A DNA stretch of 5,107 bases from an uncultured Bacillaceae bacterium. Its GTDB lineage: Bacteria; Bacillota; Bacilli; Bacillales; Amphibacillaceae. The notes beneath the pieces are model-generated. The model did not search any database and was not told the origin of the DNA. It saw only the letters and a program-made list of their open reading frames with translations. Each line of letters begins with the position of its first letter. Position 1 is the stretch's first letter. Shown piece by piece: positions 1 to 5,107 of the stretch. The position numbers and the translations under genes are program-made. The stretch spans positions 1 to 5,107 of the forward strand of contig CALZEK010000122.1 of assembly GCA_945639745.1 (NCBI GenBank). Direction: 5' to 3'.

Positions 1-1042
1 TACTTACCGCTTCAGATTTAATTTCATCACCAAATGTTACGAAAAAAACATCTAGTTCATCTTCAATCGGCAATATTACTTTTTCAGTTTCAAGTGCTAA
101 AATTAAACGTTCTAATCCCATACCAAATCCAATTCCAGGCACATCTGGACCACCTAATTCCTTTGTTAATCCATTGTAACGACCACCACCTAAAAGCGTT
201 GTAATCGCTCCAAAACCTTCATGATCACTCATGATTTCAAATGCAGTGTGATTGTAATAATCTAAACCTCTGACAAGAGTTGGATCAATCACATATTCAA
301 TATTCATCGCATCTAAGTATTCTTTTACTTTATTAAAGTAATCTTGTGAATATTCATTAAGATGATCTAAAATAGATGGTGCTGAATTCATTGCTGGATG
401 GTCATGATCTGTTTTACAATCTAAAATTCTTAAAGGATTAGTTACTAAACGTTGATTACAATCATCACATAGCTCATTAATAACAGGTGTAAAGTGAGCA
501 ACTAAAGCATTGCGGTGACTTGTTCTGCTTTCTTTATCGCCTAGACTATTTAAAACTAAGCGAATTGATTTTAATCCTAATTTTTTATAAGCAGTCATCG
601 CAAGCCCAATTACCTCTGCATCTACACTTGGATCATCGCTGCCCAAAACTTCCACACCAAATTGATTAAGTTGTCTCATTCTACCTTGCTGTGGTCTTTC
701 ATATCTAAACATTTGAGCAAAATAAAAAAGCTTGTTTGGTTGGATTGGATTGCCATGCATTTTGTTTTGCACAAAAGCACGAACAACACCAGCCGTTCCT
801 TCTGGACGAAGGGTTAAACTTCGACCTCCTCGATCATCAAATGTGTACATTTCTTTTTGAACAATATCTGTTGTATCGCCCACACTTCGTTGGAATACTT
901 CTGTATGTTCAAATAATGGTGTTCTAATTTCATTATAATTGTATGCATGACATAGATTACGCAGTTCACTTTCGATATATTGCCATTTTTTTGTGTCATC
1001 TGGTAATAAGTCAACTGTACCTCTTGGCGCGTTTATTTTCAT
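1..1042 (-). CDS. hisS: Histidyl-tRNA synthetase, N-terminal 347 codons (runs off left edge)
   Basis: Cytoplasmic class II aminoacyl-tRNA synthetase that activates L-histidine with ATP and loads it onto tRNA-His. I translated the frame by hand at both ends and across the motifs. It begins [14 protein letters not shown] and shows TLRPEGTAG at residues 77-85, the motif 2 arginine segment FRYERP at 112-117 followed by QQGRMRQ, the histidine-specific motif RGLDYY at 258-263, and motif 3 GLERL at 309-313. Only the beginning of the C-terminal anticodon-binding domain ([12 protein letters not shown]) is inside the window. Family members are about 420-430 residues, so roughly 75-80 are missing at the edge; this is an edge cut, not a real truncation. 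The ATG is supported by a perfect AGGAGG at 1051-1056, 8 nt upstream. Expression is controlled by the T-box leader just upstream. In related Bacillales aspS usually follows in the same operon (known context, not seen here). Confidence 0.97.
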   Translation of the reverse strand, partial: MKINAPRGTVDLLPDDTKKWQYIESELRNLCHAYNYNEIRTPLFEHTEVFQRSVGDTTDIVQKEMYTFDDRGGRSLTLRPEGTAGVVRAFVQNKMHGNPIQPNKLFYFAQMFRYERPQQGRMRQLNQFGVEVLGSDDPSVDAEVIGLAMTAYKKLGLKSIRLVLNSLGDKESRTSHRNALVAHFTPVINELCDDCNQRLVTNPLRILDCKTDHDHPAMNSAPSILDHLNEYSQDYFNKVKEYLDAMNIEYVIDPTLVRGLDYYNHTAFEIMSDHEGFGAITTLLGGGRYNGLTKELGGPDVPGIGFGMGLERLILALETEKVILPIEDELDVFFVTFGDEIKSEAVS

Positions 1043-1050
1043 TAATAAAA

Positions 1051-1056
1051 CCTCCT
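1051..1056 (-). promoter_or_regulatory. Ribosome binding site of hisS
   Basis: A perfect AGGAGG lies 8 nt before the hisS ATG. It lies downstream of the T-box terminator and its U-tract, so it is reached by RNA polymerase only when termination is avoided. Confidence 0.9.
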
Positions 1057-1065
1057 AATAAAATT

Positions 1066-1104
1066 AAAAAAGTCCCTTTTTTCATATAATATGAAAAAAG
1101 GGAC
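1066..1104 (-). terminator. T-box-regulated intrinsic terminator of hisS
   Basis: On the minus strand, a perfect 14 bp stem pairs 1104-1091 with 1085-1072 (GTCCC then six T, matching six A then GGGAC). It can grow to 15 bp, leaving a 3 nt loop. Six T residues follow directly (1071-1066). This is the switchable terminator of the T-box leader: its 5' arm (GTCCC, 1104-1100) is also needed for the antiterminator, so the two structures exclude each other. It stops transcription before hisS when the sensed tRNA is charged. Confidence 0.95.
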
Positions 1105-1128
1105 GAGATTTACCCGTGGTACCACCCT
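1099..1128 (-). promoter_or_regulatory. T-box sequence and antiterminator helix
   Basis: The conserved T-box element AGGGTGGTACCACGGG reads from 1128 to 1113 on the minus strand. It can fold as the antiterminator: AGGG (1128-1125) pairs with CCCT (1102-1099), ACGGG (1117-1113) pairs with CTCGT (1107-1103), and the bulge carries TGGT (1124-1121), which pairs with the NCCA end of uncharged tRNA. The 3' strand of this helix overlaps the 5' arm of the terminator. The fourth base of the bulge motif is U, which pairs best with a discriminator A, or with G by wobble. Confidence 0.93.
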
Positions 1129-1210
1129 AGTTAATGCTCATTTAGCATCAGCTTTACAGTTAACGCCTGTTTACGTCTATATTTACTTAGTTTCAATATA
1201 GCTCTTCTGT

Positions 1211-1221
1211 GAATGTCTTTC
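1211..1221 (-). promoter_or_regulatory. T-box specifier loop strand with overlapping Asp (GAC) and His (CAU) codons
   Basis: The strand reads GAAAGACATTC directly after the Stem I helix. In the B. subtilis glyQS leader, as I recall it, the equivalent strand is GAAA, then the codon GGC, then A and UUC. By that alignment the codon position here is GAC (1217-1215), an aspartate codon, followed by the expected purine A. The histidine codon CAU (1215-1213) overlaps it by one base. The assignment of the loop is firm; which tRNA is read is inference. Confidence 0.75.
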
Positions 1222-1325
1222 ATTAGCCTCAAGTATAAAGTGTTTTCAATCGAGTCACTTCTCCCTGTTTACTTAAGGTGCTAACTACTTTTCCGTCCTT
1301 AGATTTAAACATAATATTACCTATA

Positions 1326-1354
1326 ATCTTATGTTTTTACAGCTTGATTGTCAA
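1326..1354 (-). promoter_or_regulatory. Sigma-A-type promoter of the hisS operon
   Basis: A perfect -35 box TTGACA (1354-1349), a 17 bp spacer, and a -10 box TAAGAT (1331-1326, 4 of 6 consensus positions). Transcription would start near 1319, placing the whole T-box leader in the transcript. The -35 box begins only 11 bp after the dtd stop codon and sits inside a small inverted repeat (1343-1355). There is no terminator for dtd in front of it, so read-through from the rel-dtd operon is also possible. Confidence 0.8.
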
Positions 1355-1365
1355 GTCTAATCACT

Positions 1366-1821
1366 TTAGATTATTTTACCTGCAACTGATTCAAGTGTAA
1401 TTGTTACCGGACCATCATTAACTAAGCTGACGTCCATCATTGCTCCAAACTCACCTGTTTCAACATGAATATTTTCTTGGCGCAATTTCTCATTAAATAA
1501 TTCATATAACTCATTTGCTTTTTCTGGTTTTGCTGCTTGAGTAAAATTGGGTCTTCTACCTTTTTTCACATCCGCATATAATGTGAATTGTGAAATTGAA
1601 AGAATGCTTCCTTTTGTATCGACAAGTGATAAATTTAATTTATTAGACTCATCGGGAAAAATTCTTAAATTGATCATTTTTTGAATCAAAACATCTAAAT
1701 CTGCCTCAGTATCATCATGGGTAATTCCTACCAAAACAACAAGACCTGAATTAATTTGTCCAGTTATTTCATCAGCCACTTTAACATGAGCTTCTTTAGA
1801 TCTTTGAATGACTAATTTCAC
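1366..1821 (-). CDS. dtd: D-aminoacyl-tRNA deacylase
   Basis: Homodimeric cytoplasmic editing enzyme that hydrolyses D-aminoacyl-tRNA (for example D-Tyr-tRNA) to free tRNA and the D-amino acid, keeping D-residues out of translation; the family also clears Gly mischarged on tRNA-Ala. The 151-residue product matches the usual length of about 145-150. It starts VKLVIQRS (V read as Met) like the family, and carries the active-site SQFT at residues 77-80, GRRPNF at 88-93, and NDGPVT at 135-140 with the Gly-Pro pair that rejects L-amino acids. I chose the GTG at 1821-1819: an AGGAG (1834-1830) sits 8 nt upstream. The earlier in-frame GTG at 1830-1828 overlaps that Shine-Dalgarno site and would add a non-conserved MLL. 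It follows rel by 19 bp, so the two are probably co-transcribed. Confidence 0.95.
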   Translation of the reverse strand: MKLVIQRSKEAHVKVADEITGQINSGLVVLVGITHDDTEADLDVLIQKMINLRIFPDESNKLNLSLVDTKGSILSISQFTLYADVKKGRRPNFTQAAKPEKANELYELFNEKLRQENIHVETGEFGAMMDVSLVNDGPVTITLESVAGKII

Positions 1822-1829
1822 TAATAACA

Positions 1830-1834
1830 CTCCT
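1830..1834 (-). promoter_or_regulatory. Ribosome binding site that sets the dtd start
   Basis: AGGAG lies between the rel stop codon and dtd, 8 nt before the GTG at 1821-1819. Its last base is the G of the upstream GTG at 1830-1828, which rules that codon out as the practical start. Confidence 0.8.
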
Positions 1835-1840
1835 GTTCTT

Positions 1841-4045
1841 TTAATGAATTGTTCGCGTAACTGCGTAAATATCTTTTACTTGTTTAATTTTACTAATCAC
1901 TTCGCGTAAGTGAGCTTTGTTTTTTATAAGTACAGTAATATGAATATGAGCAATTTTATTTTTATCTGCTCTACCACTAACTTCTGCAATTTGGGTGTTT
2001 ATTTCATTAACAGATTGTAATACATCATTCATAATACCATGACGATCATAACCAGATATTTCTAAATCTAAGTAATATTCTTTTTGTTGTTCATAACCAT
2101 CTAACCATTTCACTTCTATATAACGTTCTTTTGCTTCTTCTGTTTGGACATTAGGACAATCTGTACGATGGACAGAGACACCCCTTCCTTTAGTGATATA
2201 ACCCGTTATATCATCTCCTGGAACTGGATTACAACAGCGTGATAAACGTACTAATACATTATCAATTCCTTCAACTTCGACACCAGAAGTCCCTTTCGTC
2301 TGTTTTGGTATCACTTTAGCGTCAGATGTTGATTTTTCTGTTAATTGTTCTAATTGCTCTTCTTGTTCTTGCTGTTTTCTGATTTTATCTGTTAATCGGG
2401 TAACAATTAGTGATGCGGTAATGCCCTGATAACCCACTGCTGCATATAAGTCTTCTAAAGATTTAAAATTAAACTTTTCACATACGCGCTTTATATTTTC
2501 TTCCGTAAGTATTTCTTTTGGTACTAATTTAAGTGCTTTAATGCCCTTTTCTATCTCAGCTTTACCTTTTTCAACATTCTCTTCACGTCTTTGATGTTTA
2601 AAAAACTGCTTAATTTTGCTTCTAGCTTGAGAAGATTGTGTTATTTTCAACCAATCTTGTGAGGGGCCGTATGAGTGTTTTGAAGTAATAACCTCAACAA
2701 TATCACCGTTTACTAATTTGTAATCGAGTGGTTCCATTTTTCCATTTACACGTGCTCCTACTGTTTTATTTCCTATTTCTGTATGAATTCGATATGCGAA
2801 ATCAAGTGGAATTGATCCTGATGGAAGTTCAATCACTTCTCCTTTAGGCGTAAACACATAAACCATGTCTGAAAAAAGATCAATTTTTAATGACTCTACA
2901 AATTCTTCCGCATCTTGATCTTCTGTTTGACGTTCTAGTATTTCTCTAAACCATGGTAATCTTTGTCCAATTGCTGCAGCATCTTGTTTAACTGGCTTAT
3001 CTTCTTTATAAGCCCAGTGAGCTGCGATTCCGTGTTCAGCAATTTCATGCATTTCTTTTGTTCTAATTTGAACTTCTAAAGGATCACCTTTTGGTCCAAT
3101 AACTGTTGTATGGAGCGATTGATATAAATTAGGTTTCGGCATTGCTATATAGTCTTTAAAGCGTCCTGGCATCGGTTTCCAACATGTATGAATAATTCCT
3201 AGCACCGCGTAACAATCTTTAATACTATTTACAATGACACGTACAGCTAATAAATCATATATTTCTGTGAATTCAATATTTTGATTTTTCATTTTACGGT
3301 AAGTACTATAAATATGTTTTGGTCTTCCAGATATGATTGCGTCGACTTTAACTTGTTTTAATTGATCTTCTATTTCTACCATGACTTCTTTAATATAACT
3401 TTCTCGTTGATCTCTTTTTTGATCCATTAATTGCACAATACGATAATATTGTTGTGGGTTCATATATCTAAATGCTGTGTCTTCTAATTCCCATTTAATC
3501 GTTGACATCCCTAAACGGTGTGCAAGAGGTGCAAAAATTTCTAGTGTTTCATTTGAAATACGACGTTGTTTATCAGGTCGCAAATGTTTTAAAGTACGCA
3601 TGTTATGCAATCTATCAGCTAATTTAATTAAAATCACTCGAATGTCTTTTGCCATAGCAACAAACATTTTTCTATGATTCTCTGCTTGAAGTGCTTCTTT
3701 AGATTTAAATTTAAATTTACCTAATTTTGTGACACCGTCAACAAGCATAGCGACTTCTGCATTAAATTCTTTTTCTAAATCATCTAAAGTAACATCTGTA
3801 TCTTCAACAACATCATGTAAAAAACCACCTGCAATAGTTTCATGGTCCATTTTAAAGTCTGTTAAGATTCCAGCAACTTGGATAGGATGAACTATATATG
3901 GTTCGCCTGACTTTCTAAATTGATCTTTATGCGCATTTTCAGCAAATTCATATGCGCGAATAATAAATTCTAACTTATCATCGGATAAATAAGTACTCGC
4001 CTTATCGACCACATCATTAATCGTTAAGTTTTTATCTTTTGACAT
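1841..4045 (-). CDS. relA: Bifunctional (p)ppGpp synthetase/hydrolase, long RelA-SpoT homologue
   Basis: Makes pppGpp or ppGpp from ATP and GTP or GDP when uncharged tRNA enters the ribosome, and hydrolyses them when amino acids are plentiful; the master of the stringent response. The 734 residues match the Bacillus Rel length. Hydrolase HD domain (about 30-180): H53, H77-D78, E81-D82 and D144, all intact. Synthetase domain (about 200-340): GRPKHIYS with R241, D264 in [13 protein letters not shown] at 295-298 (the RXKD form of bifunctional Rel) and E324 in [12 protein letters not shown] domain about 394-455, with H421 likely contacting the tRNA CCA end. Helical region about 460-550, a Q/E-rich linker at 557-572, a zinc-finger-like segment with C604, C605, H626 and C630, and a C-terminal ACT/RRM domain about 655-734. 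The ATG is preceded by GGGGTGAT at 4056-4049, which pairs well with the 16S 3' end. Both activities should be functional. Confidence 0.97.
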   Translation of the reverse strand: MSKDKNLTINDVVDKASTYLSDDKLEFIIRAYEFAENAHKDQFRKSGEPYIVHPIQVAGILTDFKMDHETIAGGFLHDVVEDTDVTLDDLEKEFNAEVAMLVDGVTKLGKFKFKSKEALQAENHRKMFVAMAKDIRVILIKLADRLHNMRTLKHLRPDKQRRISNETLEIFAPLAHRLGMSTIKWELEDTAFRYMNPQQYYRIVQLMDQKRDQRESYIKEVMVEIEDQLKQVKVDAIISGRPKHIYSTYRKMKNQNIEFTEIYDLLAVRVIVNSIKDCYAVLGIIHTCWKPMPGRFKDYIAMPKPNLYQSLHTTVIGPKGDPLEVQIRTKEMHEIAEHGIAAHWAYKEDKPVKQDAAAIGQRLPWFREILERQTEDQDAEEFVESLKIDLFSDMVYVFTPKGEVIELPSGSIPLDFAYRIHTEIGNKTVGARVNGKMEPLDYKLVNGDIVEVITSKHSYGPSQDWLKITQSSQARSKIKQFFKHQRREENVEKGKAEIEKGIKALKLVPKEILTEENIKRVCEKFNFKSLEDLYAAVGYQGITASLIVTRLTDKIRKQQEQEEQLEQLTEKSTSDAKVIPKQTKGTSGVEVEGIDNVLVRLSRCCNPVPGDDITGYITKGRGVSVHRTDCPNVQTEEAKERYIEVKWLDGYEQQKEYYLDLEISGYDRHGIMNDVLQSVNEINTQIAEVSGRADKNKIAHIHITVLIKNKAHLREVISKIKQVKDIYAVTRTIH

Positions 4046-4075
4046 TTAATCACCCCGTCCAATTCATTTGTTTAT

Positions 4076-4108
4076 ATTATCATAAAATTCCTATTATAAT
4101 TATAATAA
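4076..4108 (-). promoter_or_regulatory. relA: Possible weak rel promoter
   Basis: The gap between the apt terminator and rel is very AT-rich. TATGAT (4084-4079) matches 5 of 6 positions of a -10 box, with GATAAT overlapping at 4081-4076. No good -35 box is found at 16-18 bp; the best is TTATTA (4108-4103, 18 bp spacer, 3 of 6). A rel promoter here is expected because a terminator separates apt from rel, but the exact site is uncertain. Confidence 0.35.
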
Positions 4109-4119
4109 AACAATTAGTT

Positions 4120-4159
4120 AAAACAAGAAGTCTGACGCATGATTTGTCAGACTCCTCTT
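4120..4159 (-). terminator. Intrinsic terminator after apt
   Basis: On the minus strand AGTCTGAC (4153-4146) pairs perfectly with GTCAGACT (4136-4129) around a 9 nt loop. The stem can be lengthened by AAGA with TCTT across a GG bulge. The tail after the 8 bp stem reads TCTTGTTTT (4128-4120), an interrupted U-tract. It starts 5 bp after the apt stop codon, so it most likely ends or attenuates the recJ-apt transcript before rel. Confidence 0.75.
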
Positions 4160-4164
4160 CTTAT

Positions 4165-4680
4165 TTATTCATATTTCATTAATGATAAAACATCGTAACC
4201 TTCAAGTTTTTCAATGCCATTTAAATAACCAAGTTCAATTAAAAATGCACAACCGACTACTATACCACCTAGCTTTTCTACAAGCTGAATTGTTGCTTCA
4301 ATTGTACCTCCCGTAGCTAGTAAGTCATCGGTAATCAAGACTTTTTGTCCAGGCTTAACAGCATCTTTATGTATAGTAAGTGTATTATTTCCGTATTCTA
4401 GACCATAGTCTACTTCAATTACTTCACGTGGTAACTTATTTGGTTTTCTTACCGGAGCAAAACCTGTTTCAAGCGCATAGGCAACTGGACAGCCAATAAT
4501 AAAACCACGTGCTTCTGGCCCTACTATAATATCTGCTTCTTTATCTTTTGCGTATTCAATGATTTCATCTATTGCTGCTTTATATGCTTGGCCATTTGCC
4601 ATTAGGGGTGTTATGTCTTTAAATTCCACACCTTCCTTAGGCCAATTTTGAACAATTTTTATATGATCTTTAAAATTCAT
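4165..4680 (-). CDS. apt: Adenine phosphoribosyltransferase
   Basis: Cytosolic purine salvage enzyme that converts adenine and PRPP to AMP and pyrophosphate; active as a homodimer. The 171-residue product has the usual length (about 170). Visible family features: [13 protein letters not shown] near the N-terminus (15-27), GPEARGF at 54-60, the flexible loop RKPNKLP at 78-84 that covers the active site, and the PRPP-binding motif [13 protein letters not shown] at 114-126. The ATG at 4680-4678 overlaps the end of recJ by 11 bp. A GGAGG site inside recJ (4694-4690), 9 nt upstream, supports this start and suggests translational coupling with recJ. A terminator follows the stop. In Bacillales apt is commonly next to rel; the pairing links adenine salvage with a regulator of purine nucleotide pools, although here the terminator separates the two transcripts. 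Confidence 0.97.
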   Translation of the reverse strand: MNFKDHIKIVQNWPKEGVEFKDITPLMANGQAYKAAIDEIIEYAKDKEADIIVGPEARGFIIGCPVAYALETGFAPVRKPNKLPREVIEVDYGLEYGNNTLTIHKDAVKPGQKVLITDDLLATGGTIEATIQLVEKLGGIVVGCAFLIELGYLNGIEKLEGYDVLSLMKYE

Positions 4681-5107
4681 TTACCGTTTCCTCCAGAGTG
4701 TCTTGTATACCACTTTTTATATTTTTGAATAAATAATCTGTTAGGTCTTCTAAACCCGAATAATACATCACTGACTCAATGTGATCTTTTTTAAGTTCTT
4801 TTTGATAATGTTTAGCCTCTTTGAGATCTTTCTTTTTAGATTCAGGATTGATTGTTAAAATACTGTTATCTGAAAATAAAAATTCCAGTTCAATAAATAC
4901 TAATACCATAAAAATAATTTGATCTCTTGTCCAATTAAATTGTTTACTTATTAAATTAATATTTTGTTTCATATCGACTGATTTAGCTTTCAACACATAG
5001 GCATATAACTGTTTAAAATCTTCTCGATTAGGGATACGGTTTAATTTATCTTCAAACAAGTCATAGTTAACTAGAATAGAGTCTGTTTGAATTTGCTTGA
5101 GCAGATT
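4670..5107 (-). CDS. recJ: Single-stranded-DNA-specific exonuclease RecJ, C-terminal 145 residues (runs off right edge)
   Basis: The frame is open to the right edge and reads [21 protein letters not shown] onward before the segment [14 protein letters not shown]. This is therefore the tail of a larger gene, not a small protein starting at the TTG at 5059. The sequence resembles the Firmicute-specific RecJ C-terminal domain: NREDF..LY..V, then a helical stretch with [18 protein letters not shown], then [15 protein letters not shown] and a Tyr-Tyr-Ser segment. RecJ is a 5'-to-3' single-strand exonuclease in recombination and repair. Its DHH catalytic domain lies outside the window, so the nuclease motifs cannot be checked. 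The position directly before apt matches the recJ-apt-rel order of Bacillus relatives and is a main part of the identification. The stop codon (4672-4670) lies within the apt start region. Confidence 0.85.
   Translation of the reverse strand, partial: NLLKQIQTDSILVNYDLFEDKLNRIPNREDFKQLYAYVLKAKSVDMKQNINLISKQFNWTRDQIIFMVLVFIELEFLFSDNSILTINPESKKKDLKEAKHYQKELKKDHIESVMYYSGLEDLTDYLFKNIKSGIQDTLEETVNEF

Larger units (their letters stand above)
1072..1319 (-). ncRNA. T-box riboswitch leader upstream of hisS
   Basis: This region fills most of the 323 bp gap between dtd and hisS and has no protein-coding gene. Going down the transcript, Stem I has an AGTA loop-E element (1289-1286), a lower helix GTTAGC (1285-1280) with GCTAAT (1227-1222), an AC bulge (1279-1278), a helix CTTAAGTA (1277-1270) with TACTTGAG (1235-1228), and a distal hairpin AAGTG (1260-1256) with CACTT (1242-1238). 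The specifier strand GAAAGACATTC (1221-1211) follows Stem I. A Stem II candidate pairs CTATAT (1201-1196) with ATATAG (1182-1177), and a Stem III hairpin lies at 1149-1133. The T-box sequence, antiterminator and terminator finish it. This is the standard order for transcription-attenuating T-boxes in Firmicutes. The 5' end is inferred from the promoter at 1326-1354. Confidence 0.93.

Noticed and set aside
736..927. Plus-strand open frame of 63 codons
   Set aside because: It lies opposite the well-supported hisS coding frame, has no ribosome site that I can see, and its translation resembles no family. It is a shadow of hisS.
814..1014. Minus-strand open frame of 66 codons
   Set aside because: It is in another frame inside hisS, where the real frame reads conserved synthetase sequence without interruption.
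1209..1211. Second CAC, just 3' of GACAU, as the His specifier
   Set aside because: Its first base belongs to the UUC that pairs with GAA at 1293-1291 to close the loop, so it would lie outside the specifier loop. Structural probing could reopen this.
1240..1242. CAC in the T-box leader as the His specifier
   Set aside because: It is part of the distal Stem I hairpin, paired with AAGTG at 1260-1256, and is not in the internal loop opposite AGTA.
1822..1830. Longer dtd start at the GTG 1830-1828, giving 154 residues
   Set aside because: That GTG overlaps the AGGAG ribosome site itself and adds a non-conserved MLL; the GTG at 1821-1819 has proper spacing and gives the family's usual N-terminus.
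3477..3677. Plus-strand open frame of 66 codons
   Set aside because: It is antisense to the catalytic hydrolase-synthetase region of rel, whose own frame is intact and conserved.
4670..5059. Stand-alone 129-residue protein starting at a TTG at 5059
   Set aside because: The same frame stays open to the right edge and the sequence matches the RecJ C-terminal domain; no ribosome site precedes the TTG.
1..5107. Mobile element, CRISPR array, toxin-antitoxin pair, tRNA or rRNA gene
   Set aside because: I saw no transposase-like frame, no spaced direct repeats, no flanking terminal repeats, and no tRNA-like cloverleaf on either strand. The window is core housekeeping sequence, uniformly AT-rich.

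Overview
This AT-rich window is chromosomal DNA from a low-GC Firmicute of the order Bacillales. The protein sequences and gene order (recJ, apt, rel, dtd, then hisS) resemble what I recall of Bacillus subtilis and related Bacillaceae much more than Staphylococcus. I cannot fix the genus without a database search; a low-GC Bacillaceae member such as an Oceanobacillus or Virgibacillus relative would fit. All genes lie on the minus strand, so transcription runs from the right end to the left end.

Layout in transcription order: (1) the last 145 codons of recJ, a single-strand DNA exonuclease, entering from the right edge; (2) apt, adenine phosphoribosyltransferase, whose start codon overlaps the recJ stop; (3) an intrinsic terminator after apt and an AT-rich gap of about 120 bp; (4) rel (relA), a full-length bifunctional (p)ppGpp synthetase/hydrolase with all catalytic residues visible; (5) dtd, D-aminoacyl-tRNA deacylase, 19 bp behind rel; (6) a strong sigma-A-type promoter just after dtd, followed by a complete T-box riboswitch leader with antiterminator and terminator; (7) the first 347 codons of hisS, histidyl-tRNA synthetase, running off the left edge. 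In related genomes aspS follows hisS, but that lies outside this window.

The genes share the theme of purine nucleotide and tRNA-charging economy. Apt recycles adenine to AMP, Rel senses uncharged tRNA on ribosomes and makes or removes (p)ppGpp, Dtd clears D-amino acids from tRNA, and HisS charges tRNA-His under control of a leader RNA that itself reads uncharged tRNA.

The most interesting signal is in the T-box specifier loop. The canonical codon position reads GAC (Asp), not a His codon, and the His codon CAU overlaps it by one base (GACAU). This suggests that the leader responds to tRNA-Asp, or to both tRNA-Asp and tRNA-His, which would make sense for a hisS-aspS operon. No mobile element, CRISPR array, rRNA or tRNA gene is visible.
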